The position numbers and the translations under genes are program-made. This document shows positions 40,301-55,300 of a stretch of 64,000 bases of DNA, one piece after another. Within the stretch, counting starts at the first letter, position 1. Every line of letters begins with the position of its first letter. The DNA comes from Phoronis australis (taxonomy: Eukaryota > Phoronida > Phoronidae). The notes under the pieces were generated by a model, which saw only the letters and a list, made by a program, of their open reading frames with translations, was not told where the DNA came from and made no database searches. The stretch is from the NCBI GenBank assembly GCA_002633005.1, contig NMRA01000119.1, positions 135,636 to 199,635 of the forward strand, in the 5' to 3' direction.

Positions 40301-43300
40301 GTGGTTTGGTAATTGGCTCAATTTTGTTGCACTCCCAGTAGAGTTAATGAGGAACATATTATGGCAACATTAAACATTTTTGGTCGTAAAAGTCACATTT
40401 CTTGTCCGATTTACAAATTTCTATTGTGTGTACTTTTCACAAACTATTCAAATACTATGTGTTTATGGTGGATCTGATAAACGATAACATCAGCGGTCTA
40501 AGGCGGTGTTAGTAAGTTACCAGCATGGTGTCTTTGATCAATGCGACAGTTGCTAAAGCGAGTAAGAAATTTTTAAGTCAGCGAAAATTAACAAAATTTT
40601 GAAACGGTTCTGTTTTTGTGCACTGGCACCTGAAGTGGCTAGCAACCAATAAAAGAGCAACTATGTTACAGATCAATGTTAAAAATTGGAGTTACCAACT
40701 CATAATTTTAGCTTTAAATAAGTGCAAATTCTCTGTTAAATTTGATTTCCAACATTACATATTGTACGGTGTGGTAATAAATAGTTCAGTGAATTTCCTG
40801 TGCATCGTCACCATGGCTTGTGTCAGAAAATGCTGTGAGAAGAGCATTTTTGACAAGTCATGTTTTAATGGACCGAAGTAAATATTTTATTATAAATCTT
40901 GAACAGGTGTGGAAATATAGATAACAAGCATTTTTAAGTCTGGTCTGCACACCACCTGTTGGCCACATCGTGTGACCTAATAAACACAAATTATTTAAAG
41001 TAAGTGTTGTTTAAAATTGCTAGTATCAGTTGTCAAGGCAAGATCATGATTTACAGGTGCCCAGAAGTTATTTGGAATTGGAGAAATTGATCAAGGGCGA
41101 GGCTGAACGACGACGGGTGAACAACATCATACCTGTAATTCTAGCAGACGACTTCGAAGAGCTTGTCTTTCAAAACCAAATTGTCAAGAGTGACATAGAC
41201 TCTCCTGAGGAACTTGAACTAGGCAAGGATACGTTTTGGCTCAGTTTTATTTTTCCTGCTTTTTGCTACAGAAATTACTTAGGGCTGTTCCAGCAAAATC
41301 TGTATGGGAGGGGGGGGGGGCGGCAGTTGAAATAAGAATTCATGGGTGGTGGTCTTCAGAAAAAAACTCAAATTATGGGTGGTCGATGTTGACAGGTTTA
41401 TATTTTCAGTCAATCACATCTCAAAAGAAATCAAAACTCACCAAAAATTAACTTTGGAAAATACCCAAACATATCCCAAAACAATAATCAAACCAAAGTT
41501 GCCAGTGTACAGAGTGCAATATGTACACTATGCCATTACTCAAGTCATGGGCAACTTAATTACAAGCACGTGATGTACTGCAATCATATTAGAATGAAAA
41601 TTTCTGCAACACTAAACTGGTATTGACACATATAAGAAAATTGATGATTTTTAAATAGAAAGTATGAGGAGTCAGGTTGACAAATTCCAATATTCACTTG
41701 ACATAGCAGTCTAAAAGTGTTCCTGGAGACAGTTTGAGATTCACAGAGTGAAATTGAAAATTCTTAGTAAAATTACAGACACATGGTGAACAGGGACACC
41801 TGGTGGCTTCCAAAAGTATTGCTCACAGGTGTCTTTGAAAAGCAAGTTTCTGGTAACTGATATGAGTTGTGATCTCACATGGAATTTTTCTGTACCCACA
41901 AAAACTTTGTGGTCCGTCCGTCTGTTATTATCATTTCTTATCCACCAATTATCTCAAGAACCGCTTGGCAAATCATGATGAAATTTGGTAGAGGTACTTG
42001 GCAAGGATGCGCCTGCACCAGTCGATTTCTGAGCAGATTTGGCAACCTTGGTACCCCATGTTGGTCGCTTAAGTTTTCGACAAGCCATTCCTTGTATGTT
42101 GATTATCTCAAAAACTGTTTCACTGATCACGATGAAATTCGAAATGTGCCAGCACCATTCAATTTTTGGATGCTGAATTCAACCTTGAACTACTGTGGCA
42201 CTCCATTAGTTTTTGACAAGACAGGTTCATTATCTCAAAAAGTGCTAGGCACAACTGAAAATTTGGCATAAAAATGTATGGCAGGGATGGATGTATTGAC
42301 AGAAGTCATTTTTGTTTTGATTCGATCGCCCTCTTGGCTACTTTAGTTTTTGACAATATTGGACAAGACAACTAGTTCTTGTCTGTCGATCATCTAGTAA
42401 GTTCTTAACAGGTCCTCCTGGAGACAATTTGTTTGCAAGTGTTGGATAATATATAATTAACCTATTAATTAAAAAATTATGGGTCATGGGTTGGAGAAAT
42501 AAATGAAAATATGGGCGGTGGGTACAAAATAAAAGTGCCTTACCCCCTCCCATACATTTTTTGTTGGAACAGCCCTTAAAGAAATCGAAAGCTTTTTGGA
42601 CAATTTTCACGTTGCTTTCTGGATTGCAAAATGCTATGACAGAAATCTGTACAAGAAAAAGTTAAAAAATGGCTATCTACGCAGTCACTCTATCCTCTGT
42701 TCTTGGTATTTCCTTTGATTTGAACTCAATTATTATATTGATAATAAAAAGTTCAGTTTGTGCTATCAGCTGGAATCTCGTATAGCTGTATTATTTTTTT
42801 ATAAACTTTTTTTCCCGTCTGTGTCTCTGACGCTTACTCTTACATTATCAGACCATTTTATTCCCCTTCTTGAAAAACTGGTCGCAGAATCCACGATGGT
42901 GTTTCGTCTGAATTCTGTGTGAAGCCACCCCTTTCTTGTGGAGGTTAGTCTCAGTCAGAATGAAGAGAAAAAATTAATAGAGTCGACCAATAGGTTTCAG
43001 CTGCCAATAGATATTTTTAAGCATGTTTTAAATCGCATGTTTGGAATATTTATTGTGAAGCGCTACAATAGAAAGTGTTCAGTCGATTATTATTATTGTT
43101 ATTGTTATTGCTATTGCTATAATTAATTGTTATTTTTGTAAGAAAATTGATTGTGTAATGTTTACGTATCACTTTTTTCAGCGGCCCAGTTCTTGCATGA
43201 GTCTGGCGCACTGCTGCATTTCGCTGATCAACTGCGGTCGCTCAACACCCTTTATATCATTGAGCCACGATGGTTGTGTGAACTGCTGAGTAAAGTGGTC

Positions 43301-46300
43301 ACTGCTTCTGTAAGTATGCTTTTTATACACTCATCGACATGCTTGTGCACAATACAGTAAAATGTTTTGAGTTTTGTTAATTTTTAATTTATCAGAAGTG
43401 AAGCAGTTGTAATCAGCATTGTGTACATTCGTGTAAAGACCCAATTCACGCGGCGGACATTAAAATCCAAAGCGAGGCTCACTGCGATAAACAAAGCAAA
43501 AGAGTAGACATTGTTTTAGTTAAATAGCCGGTCTTTCGAGTCCAACCTGGATATTAAATTTTAATGATGGGTCGACAATTAACCACAGAGACGTAGAAAA
43601 TTACATTAGAGAACAAGTTAAGGCGCCAAAGAGTTGTCTGACGAAAGGGTTAAATTTTTTTCGGAAAACTAGGTTTGAAACATGAAAAGTAAATATGATG
43701 AATTGCGGCGATCGTATTGTTACGGATTAAGTATTATGCTGAATGCAGGGTTACGTTTTTTCTTGTAAATTGTTGATCAAAATACTTTCTACGCGAACCA
43801 GGTCATCTGTTCGTATTGTTGATGAGTTATAGACATATTCGACAGTGGTGGCTGTCATGTGCAATTAGTCACATCTGGTTTTAATTTGTTGATCAAGAAT
43901 ATTAATATCAAGCATAGCCTGATCCTATGAACTCACTGGGACTAAGAGTTGATTTGTCATTGATCTGAAAGAATAATTGATGTTACTAAATGTATTTTTA
44001 TTAAAATAAAAACCAGGCTCATAATTGAAAAAAAAATTATTTGACCATTAATTCTGCTTTCTTGGTTGTAATAATTCTTACGTCTATTTCTTGTGATTTC
44101 AAATATCAATCTGGCCAAGTTGAATTTTAAAATTAAAGCACCTAATTTGTTCGTCCAAAACATAACCTCGTTTTAGAACTCAATTTCAGTTAACTGGACA
44201 ATGCAATCATAGTTATCATGTTTCTGCAGGAGCCTCGTTCATCCGAGGGGAAAGGTGCCAGTGCCTACTGAGAGGCGATTTTTTCGCCGAGTGAGGGCGG
44301 GAACAATCTACCNAAACGGCTGTAACGTGCAAGGTGAGTGCGCTCGCAGAGTCACATCTCGGAAGTTTCCGGTTTGACGGATGACAAAGAACGATCTCAA
44401 TGAAATTACACAAAGTCGTTTTAGAGCTTGTAATAGCTATACAAAACGTATTTTGAGTATTAAAATGCATTTTTTCCAAAACCTAAATAACACACGGAGT
44501 AGTTCTACATTTATACAATCCTAACTTGGGTCCTATATTTTTGTATTCGTGCGCGCCGAATGAAAGTAATCGTGAGTGTTTCTGTGTTGCAAAATCTCTT
44601 ATCCTGGGCCGATTTGAAAAATTCAAAGTTGTATTCGTATTTGTTTTCGCTCCTCTTTTCAAATATTACAGTAAAAACTACGTAAAATTCTCTCCATAAA
44701 AAGTACAGTTGTTAGGCTAGACTGTAATCAGCTGAGCATATCCGCATGAGCGAAGTCAATTATCCTTGCTCGTGACTCTATGAATAGAGCAGCTTGGCGG
44801 CATCCCTTTGAGCATGAGCCGTGCGCGTCTCAGCCAAGGTGGATAAATACGGTCTAGTTCAATTTTCCATACCCCGCCGTTTACCTTAAACACCGGGGTT
44901 AGAACCAATTTTATTTAGTGGGAATGTTCATAGCATGTGTTGGAGAAATAAATGAAAAATATTGGCGGTGGGTACAAAATAAAAGTGCCTTATCCCCTCC
45001 CATACATTTTTTGTTGGAACAGCCCTTAAAGAAATCGAAAGCTTTTTGGACAATTTTCACGTTGCTTTCTGGATTGCAAAATGCTATGACAGAAATCTGT
45101 ACATTCAAGAAAAAGTTTAAAAAATGGCTACCTATGCAGTCACTTTATCCTCTGTTCTCGGTATTTCCTTTGATTTGAATTCAATTATTATTTTATAATA
45201 ATAATAAGTTCAGTTTGTGCTGTCAGCTGGAATCTCGTATAGCTATTAATATTATTTTGTTAAACTTTTTTTCACGTCTGTTTCTCTGACGCTTACTCTT
45301 ACATTATTAGACCATCTTATTCCCCTTCTTGAAAAGCTGGTCGCAGAATCCACGATGGTGTTTCGTCTGAATTCTGTGTGAAGCCACCCCTTCCTTGTGG
45401 AGGTTAGTCTCAAATCAGAATGAAGAGAAAAAATTAATAAAGTCGACCAATAGGTTTCAGCTGCCAATAGATATTTTTAAGCATGTTTTAAATCACATGT
45501 TTGGAATATCTAGAAAGTTCTCAGTCGATTATTATTATTATTATTGTTATTGCTATTGCAATAAGTAATTGTTATTTTCTTAAGAAAAGTGATTGTGTAA
45601 TGTTCCCGTATCACTTTTTCAGCGGCCCAGTTCTTGCATGAGTCTGGCGCATTGCTGCATTTCGCTGATCAACTGCGGTCGCTCAACACCCTTTATATCA
45701 TTGAGCCACGATGGTTGTGTGAACTGCTGAGTAAAGTGGTCACTGCTTCTGTAAGTACGCTTTTTATACACTCTCGACACGCTTGTGCACAATACAGTAA
45801 AATGTTTTGAGTTTTGTTAATTTTTAATTTATCAGAAGGTAAGCAGTTGTAATCAGCATTGTATACATTAATTTTGTGTATACTTTGGTTTGAGATGTAT
45901 TCTGACTCTTACTACCGTGCAGAACCAGAAGCACCTAGTTAAGAATGGCATATTGCCATACGATGACGCCAAAACTCTGTTCAACGATGCCAGGTTTCCA
46001 TTGGATCACCTTGATCAGTACATCCAACTGATGGAGAGATTTGATATTGCCTACCTGCTGAATAAGAAGCAGGGAAAGAGGTGGGTGTTGTGTATCTTAC
46101 TTTGTCAAATAAAGTAGACACTCCATTAACTACGCAGTGAAACGAACAGAATTGAACTGAACACTGAACTGATTTATTCTGCATATCACAACTCAATATA
46201 TCAGGGCTTGGAATTTTCCGCGGAAACGCGGATTTCCGCTTTTTTCAAATGTGCTTTCTGCTTTTTTTATAATATTTCCGCGTAAAAAAATCTGATTTGA

Positions 46301-49300
46301 TATAAAATTTCCACGGCAAATTCCTTTCTTGCCGCGGCGTTGCAGACAACGTTCACCTCGAAAAGCGGAAGTTGCTCTTTATGTTTCGGAGGAAAGGAAA
46401 TTGTCAACATTGCCGGGGCATCTGGGACAGCGTGGTGGGATTTTCAATGGCTTCTCGTGTTATTGTTAAAAATGTGTGGGTTGGGAGTGGACGGCTGATC
46501 TAAAAGGACGCAGACGCATGCTACTGATGGTGGTAACGTTTTTTTTAGTCCTCCCGACTTTTGTCGGGGAAAGGTTCACATTTCAAGGCTGGTTATCGGG
46601 CATGAATTGGTCCGTAAAAGTTTCAAAGTTTCCGCGTTTTTTGTCATTGGTCATTCCAAGCCCTGATATATACACACAACTACATAACAACATATGATGC
46701 GTTACCTATGACACACCTCCTATACTAGGAATCGCATGACATAATACCTTTAAACTACTTAACTCATAAACAATAACAACCTACAAACATCCTGTTATTG
46801 TGTGACTAAGTGGGTGTTGGGGACAACAACGCATAGAAAATGTAGTGTATATTATGTCAGTTATGAAGCAGGTCTGGTGAAGTGGAACAAAATATATTAT
46901 ATGCGCTAACTGCGAAGCGATACCGAAGCTAGTTTACAGTGAAACAACACGTGTAGTTGAGATAAAAGGTCATATATATTATGACAAACTTAACTACTAC
47001 AGATATCAGTAATTACAAAAGTTATATAACATGTTGAACTGTAAAGGTGGGTGACAATGTGCCACAGATGCAGCAGAAGGATGCATCCGCCCACCCAAGG
47101 GAGAGCGAGCGAGGCTGAGGAAAAGTAGCATAAAACGGGGGCAAGGTAATGTCAGCCTTGGTAGTAGTTACTAACTAAAGTCAACCTCTTTAGGTATCTC
47201 AAAATGGTGTGCTTGTGCTTCGTATGTCAGAGTTATTGGAAAGTGGCTTTTAATTTGGAAGTATTACCTTCCACCTGCAGAGGTTAACAATCCCTGCATG
47301 TCGCCCTACAAAATGATGGGGCAATGGGAACTAAAGGAGTAAATGATTGTGCTCATAAATCTGTCGGCATATTTCTGGGGTAGAAGATTTGACCAAATGT
47401 GAGCATTTTGACCTTTTGCTTACTGTCTCATCATTGATGGAGACTGGAATTTTTTGTTTTCTGTTATAAATCTCTCATTTGTAGGCAGTAGCATTAAATT
47501 GTAATTAAAGAAACTATAATCCTCAATTTGATAACATTTGTTCAGTGCTGAAAAACAATACACAAAGTCATACTTTTCACTTAAAATTTTAGTTCCTACC
47601 ATGTCACTGAATCTGGTCATAATAACCAAACAAGGGGAATTAATCTTGTTGAAGCTAACTATAAATTCCATTCAGTGGGTGGTGTTATGCGTAATTATCG
47701 TTTTCTGGCATAGCGGTTACGTAATGAAATATGCCTTGTCGCCAGACGGGATCGGGCAGTTGGTGGTCAGCATTTTGTATTCTTGTATGGATTTATTGCA
47801 TTGAAATATTTCTTTGCATTTTAAGGCTTTTTGACCAACATGCCTTCAAAATGCCACGGCACTTCTGCGGGTTTGGATATTCAAACGATTCACATAAAAA
47901 AGTCTCGAACTGTCCGTGAATGAAAGAAATTGCATTTCAGCTGTGTCGACTGCTTGTTTTGAACTCCAGAATTAGCAATTGGTTCAAGCAAAAGGTTCTT
48001 TTGTGCTCTTGCAATGCTAACGAGTTGTTTGTAGAGTGTACTTTGCTATAGGGAACCCTTACTCAGGGTACTGAGCAAAAAGTTCCACCCCAAAACGAAA
48101 TCTAAGACTTTAGTTTTTCGAACAAGCCGTTGTGTGTGGCTTGAAAGCATCACCAGTTCGCTGTGACAACCTATTGCTATAGTTGAACCATATGCTTTCA
48201 CTCACTACAGAATTCTAACTCAGTATGAACCACACAGTCAAGTTAAAGCCGCAGCTGCTTAAGTGTTACGCTCTTGTCCAAAGGTTTGATGTTTCTTTCG
48301 TGTAAATTAAAGCTCACTGTTGCATGTTGTAGCCTTCTGATCCCCACACGTCTTCCTGAGGAGCGGCCAGGCATCCTGTCACGGTCTGAGAGAGAGGTGG
48401 AAGGACGCATCATGCGTTTATATAAGATGGCCTACATCCCTACTGGTTTTTGGAGCCGACTGATCACACGACTGTTAGTCAGCCTTAAACGCGAGGAGGT
48501 CACGCCAGTTGCGCCACAGAAGTCCAATCGCACGATGGGCAGGTCTTCTTCAGTGTAAGTTGGGTGCTTGCACTGTGTGTGTGTGGGTGTGTGTGTGTGT
48601 GTGGGTGTGGGTGTGTGTGTGTTTGTGTTTGCTGGGTTATAGTGTTAACGGGTGTAAATTAAAAGCTATATTGTGGTGGAACTGGAGTCTAGCTGTCTGA
48701 CAGTAAGAGTAACAAGGGTGTTTGCTCTCTGATCACGTGCCTCACACCAAAATGAAAGTTACTTTGATTTTAGTTGTTTTACTGTTGTACTAGAGTTATC
48801 TTACAACAGCACTGTAGAATAACTGTTCACTTTATCAATTTGTTGTGTCATTAGCTATTTTAGTAGCCTTGTGTACAATAGACGCTCGTTAATACCACCA
48901 GACTGGGTCTTTTTTAGTTGGCGAGAACATTTTTTACTTGCCTTGATTGGATGGCAGCAAGTACATAGATCTTATTGTGACTGTTTATAGTTTTCGAATT
49001 ATATGTTGTTCCAATAGCAGTCTTAGTTTGAAGGTGCATACTGAACAAAATGAGCTGAAATGCCTAATACCGTAACTATGTGTTTGGACTAAAACACTGA
49101 GTTTCTTGGAATTTTTGTACAGCCGAAGGCCATCGTCTAAGTTCCGTCTTCGAGACAGGGACACGATCTTCTGGCGCGAGGGAATCAAGATTGACCATGC
49201 CTCCGGTTACGTGCTCGTGGAAACAGCAGAGAAAACCTCGATATCTGATCACAAGGTGAGGGGCGTCCTGATCACAGTGCAATCAAAGACAAATGACTTC

Positions 49301-52300
49301 TCCTTGATTGGTTCAGTTGTGGACCAGGTAGAAGCTCTCATCACGGAGTGGTTTCCAGGTAAGTGGACAGTGGTCATAACTGAGCTAGTACTATCCCTCA
49401 TTTACTGACTATTAGGGTTTTTGGGTTTATGAAGTTTGTAATGAATTAAAAGGCTCAAGCAAGTCCTGGTAATGTCAATGTCTAATGGCCTGTACACAGT
49501 GGCTCAATGGAGAAAGCCAGCCCCAACAAGAGTTGAGCTGTGAATGGCTACTTAAAGTTTTACCACCTAGTTAACAGCTCAATCACTACTCTCAATAAGC
49601 AGAAGTATCAGGCTAACACCCTCAAGGAGGGGTGGCGGGGGTTTTGTCACGAGTGATGGTGATCATGCTGATTTTGAAACAACGTGGGCGATAACAATGA
49701 GAACTTCTAAATCCTGATAGTGATTATTCATCAATATTTTGTGTAATACCAGACAGTACTCGCTTGTGTTCAGAATGCTACGGAACTAGCGGAACATTCA
49801 TGATAACTGTGTTGACACAGGGCATAGGGAAACCTATGACGATTCATTTATGAACTTTTTGTAGCTGTAGTACCTTATCCTGCTGTAAGTTGTCGCTGTT
49901 TGCTAGATGTTAACTTTTGGCTTGGCTTGTTTTTAAATTTTGTTAAAATTGACGTGTTTTGTTTTTGTTCGGTGTATCAGATCACAAGTACGTTATTGTG
50001 TATTTTGTTATATTTTGTTAATTTTTTATGTGTATGCTGTTTTTACTATCATGTGATTGCTTGAATGTTCTTTCTGTTGCTTCTGTCTTAGTTTGTTGTT
50101 TGAATCTTCTATGTCTTCAACCTAGGAATGTTTGACCAGGTTGATGGTATGCATTACTGTGTTGTTCCTCAGTAGGTGGCAGTAGTGGACTCCCTGGTAG
50201 CCTGCTTTCAGCCCCCGCACAAACATTCAGGATTTAGTTTCTGCGTCTGCTTAATTTTCTGCGTGACACAAACTGGCTCCAAGCTCTTGTCCTTCAAGTA
50301 ACCATTTTCATATTTGGAAGGGAACAGAGAACTAACCACACACTCCCTGTATAATCTCCGTCTCTTTTGGCAGCGGTATTTGAAACCACATCCTTGTTTA
50401 GCTGGCTAAAAACGAAAATCAAATTAAGCATTTCACTCTCATAAAATTTGTGTCAATACTCCTCATCCTGATAGGAATCTATTTTCGTTACCAACTCACT
50501 TGTCGCAGGTAATGCGTATTATGCACCATTTTTGAATTCACAATTTTACCATTGACCTTCCTAAATTCAGGATGGCCATGCAACCCCAATAAACTCCTGA
50601 AACATTTTCTTGAGTCACTGGTGGTTTCGGTTGTTGGTAATGGAATTCGAATCTCATCACAGAAGCTGATTTTATGAGAGAAAAGGCTTAGTTTGATTTT
50701 TATTTTTAGTCACCTAAACAGGGTGAAATGTGAGTTATACTCAAATGGACCATTACCCAAGCAAACCAAGTGTTGAGTGAAAGTGCAGCACAGACTTCAG
50801 ACCATGCTATCCCTCCTGGTTCCTAATGCAGCTTTCTAACAAAGAATGCTACAGTCACCGTAGTACACTAGATTGTTGTTTGTGCTTGTCAGATCCCAAC
50901 GGTGCTAGATGTAACTTACATGGCAGTGGGTTGCATAAATTGTGTAAAAATGTTTTGCTAAGGTCGGCTACCAAAATGTTTCTCTTGTTCAGCATGATTT
51001 GTTCACCAATATTTGTTTTGAATAAGTCCCATGGTTCAACACGACTGGAGCCAAATGCAACTTCGTTTTTGTGTGGAATCCTCATAGACTACTGGTGTGT
51101 GTGTGTTTGTGTGTGCGTGCGTGCGTGCGTGTTGTGATAGAACAGCTCAATTGAGTGTTAGGAACGTTCAACAAGACAGCATTATCAAGACAACTATTAC
51201 TTCTCCTTTCAAGGATAGCAAATGCGTGAGAGATGGTTGTGTTGATGCCAGAAATTTTAGTCTTATAACATCCAATTCTAGGTCTGGATGACTTCCTGCA
51301 CTCAACAGGTGAGCCACTGACACTGCGCATCATTCCTTGCCCTCTGTGTGTCCGTGACAAAGTCAAGGACACGTCCGACCTAACGTTTCTACACACGGAT
51401 GTGGAAGTGACTCAGTTCAGTGTGGAAAGCTGTGCCATGCAGGCGCTGAAAGCTGAAGTCATCAACTGCCTCCACCATCCGACCTCGAGTATCCCACTCA
51501 AGGACATCATTCCTGACCTGCTATTGGCCGATTTGCCAGTCAGTCTTCTCCTCAATCCTGATCGCCTCGATTACGAACCTTCAGAGGAGAACATCCTCGG
51601 GCAAGGAGGCGAAGCGGTTGTGTTCAAGGGGCGCTACGGCAATATTCAAGTGGCCATCAAGCAGTTTCACACAGTAGCTAATCACTCGCCATTGAACACT
51701 GGCAATAGCGATCCCGAGGCTACGCAGTTTTATCCCTCCAATGACGATACGCAGACGTCGACTTTGTACGAACAGCTGGGGAAACAGGGTGAAAACAAGT
51801 ACAGCACGTCAGTACAAGGTCTTGACGGATCTGCCTTTGATGTGACAGAGCACTTAAAGGCTTCTCAGGTGAGGTTTCTAATACACCTATGGTACTCTCC
51901 ATGTTCACCATCTTCACAATTTGAATTCAAGTTCTAATGGAAACACTAGCCTTTCACATAGTTAAGAAAAAAATACATTGCAGTTGAACAGATTGTTATT
52001 TCACACTGGATAGTACGGACCTATAATAATAATGATGATGATAATGATAATAAAACTTTTTTATAGAGAATATAATACAATACATTTAAAAACATGCTTT
52101 TCCCAAACGGGCTAATATACAACATGGTCCTCTTATGGCTTAAATGAATTCTTCTGGACTTTTCCAATTTTGTATTTAGCTTCAATATCCTAAATCTTGG
52201 TGCAGGGTCACAAGAGCTTTCTATCCACTCGCAGTATAGAAGGATTGGCAGCTGCCACTATTCCCAAACAAAGTAGTAAGATCTATCACAGAATTTACTG

Positions 52301-55300
52301 AACAAAAATATTTTAAAAACAAATGTGCTAACTAACACACACATACAATTAACTCCGATCATAGAACATGTTTCTGGTGATCTGGCATTATGATACCAGT
52401 CAAATTTTTTTGAAATGTACCTACATGTTCAGAATTTACGTGGGTGCACGCTGTCATCTCTGTCTGGGTATCCAGCGTACGATGTCTGCTGGTGTATCTC
52501 CTAATTCGCTTGCAAGGTCTTAATGAAGTTTGGCCAATGTGTTCTTATGAAGCTGATGACGAATGACGGACCTCTCTGACTATCGTCAGCACCTCCTTGT
52601 GGCAATTTTAGATTGTTACCTCTGTATCTTTGATTAAGTTCTTTGACAGATTTTAATGAAATTTTGGAAATAATGGAGATGACGACACTGCCCTTCCATT
52701 TTTTGGGGTGAGTCCGACATATTCTACACCTAGTAGCCTTTTTTGTTATTTTTGAGTCCGTTTTTGTCATCCACCTCTTTATCCATCAAATCACTCAAAG
52801 GATCATGAAGAAAATAATGGGATGTGTTCTTGCTGAGAAGACCACAACTGGCACTGAGTTAAGTTCAAGTACTTGTGGACCCTAATGGCTATTTTACTTT
52901 TTGCACCGACAGCTATATCTCCTTAATCTTTTTAGTCTTTACAAAATTTGGCATATGTAAATGTGACAATGGATGACCATAACGACGAATCTGCCTATTG
53001 CTGTTGTGGCATTTTGATTATTTTATTTACGTTTACTTGTGTATCTTCACAGCTCTTTTGACCATTTTACGAAATTTGACAAATTGGTTTCTATTATTGA
53101 GGCTCCAGTTGATTTTGGTGTCCATGAAATCAGTTTCAAGGTTGCAGCGAGTCCATTTTGACCTCTCGGGAAAAGGTTTTTGGTATGATACATCAAGAAG
53201 TTAGGTTTAAATTTTGTTCATATTTTCTGCCATGGTGAAGGTGAGGAATCTCCAAGCTACAGTTGATTTTGGCGACCTTGACTTCATTTTCAAGGTCACA
53301 TTAAGAAATTAATGAGTGATGCTATCTCAGAAAATGAGCATTTGATTTTTGTTTAATATATTATGTACCAAGGTTTAGGTGAGTCATCTTCAGGCACCAG
53401 TCGATTTTTGTGTCCTTGAACATGTTTTCAAAGTCTGCAAGAAATGTTGAAGCAATATCACATGCATGATATGAAATTTTTTTAAAGCAAAATTTTCTCA
53501 TTTTTAAATTTTGAAAATAAATGTCAGAAAAAATGTTGCAGAGATCTTCATATAGCTTATCTTAACACACAAAAAATAACATCCCGTAAAATTATACCCA
53601 TAAAAGTGCGTGCTTAGCGAGTCATCATTTTTGCTTTGAACATGCCTTTATGAAAAACCTAAACTATGGGTGACCTTTTTTCTTAAATTATACATTCTTG
53701 ACATCAATTTGGAGGTAACTGTATCCAAAGACTTTTTATACCCAAGCAACAGAGATATCAGTCATCAAAGAGCTGAAGCACAGCTCCCTCAGCCGTAGAC
53801 CATGTAAAGCATGTAAGTTTGCAAAAGTTTGTGTGAATAGACCCATCCATTAAAGAGTAGTCTGTGCAAAACTGGTAAAAGCGTTGAAAATTAAAGTTAA
53901 AGATTTGCCGCTAAGTTCCCAAACAGATGGCATATTTGGCTTGCAAATGAAGGTAATGTTATGGGTAGCAATTAAAAACAAATATATAGTATTACATTTT
54001 ATGCAACATATGAATATTGCACCTTGAAAAAAATCTATGTAGGTAGGCAACTGTGTCAACATTGGTTAAACAACAAAGACCACGTTATTTTAACCCTCAG
54101 ATGGTGATAGTATTTTTAAATTGACACTCTACTGACCAGTAAGCATTGTGCTGTAGGGTTTTTTTGCCTTTTGTTGGAAAACATATTCGACTGAAATGGT
54201 TAGGTTCTCGAAGTTTTAGTTTAAAGAAATTAAAATAGGAGAAATTTTAAACAAAAGCGTTCTCGTCAACTTTAAAATGAAAATAACTACGTATTAAGAT
54301 TTATTAGTGCTTATTGGTATTAAATAAAATTAATCAGAATGGTGCACTTGGTGGAACCCCACCTCAATGTTGACATGATACTTAGCATGACACATCTTTA
54401 TGGGATGTTTTTTGTTCTACGTCATCATACTTGTGCATGATGTGATGACACGGGTCAGTGAAAATGAAAATCTTTTAGTTATTTATCTACATGGGTACTT
54501 ACATCCGTGTTTGAAAGGAAGATTGTGGGCTTTGAAAACTGAAAGTTGTTGGTTAGTTTTAATACTGTTCTGGACTAGTTCAGTTTCAAGAATGACTCAT
54601 AATGCAACGGATTTAAGCCAAAATTACTCGAGACAAAATATCTCCAAATAATGCGCATTCAATATGCTATCAAATTTATGTGCCAGATAAATTAGAAAAC
54701 ACGTTCCGAAGTCAGCAGAAGCTTAGTTCATTGTAGATATTGACATCAAAAATAAAGCTATCACGAGGATCAATTTGGTGACGTGTAGGTAACCAATGTG
54801 ACCTCAGATTTTGTTTGGCGATCTGGTAAAAACATTTTCCGAGTCCGACAGCTTTTCACTTGAAGTGTCTCCTTTATTTCATTTTTTGCCGACAATGTCT
54901 GGCAACCACAGTTGCCATTTAGTGACCTGGGAGTTCTGCCGAGTTGCATTTGGTGAGTTGACATTATGCTAAGCATCAAGCCTTGTATAAACAGGCCATT
55001 ATAGAATGATGTATTATAATATTAAGCTGTAGACAGTTCATGAGTTATGGATTCAAAGTAACTAACAAAATGATTCACATGAAGGTGTTATGAAATGGAA
55101 CATTTGTAAAAGTTGTCTAACTATTAATATTGCTCCGTTGTATAACCAGTTTTGCACAACTTTTTATTGCACAGCACAATTTCTCTAGTGGGCTTGCTTT
55201 TTTACTATTAGTTATTCCTCATTAGTTTCAAGTACCAAAATCATATGAGGTTCAGTTTTTGGTGGTGGTGGTGGTGGTTGTGGTTGTGGTTATTAGGTGC

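Noticed and set aside
44216-44479. Minus-strand frame between the exon-19 copies
   Set aside because: Contains an ambiguous base and shows no recognisable motif.
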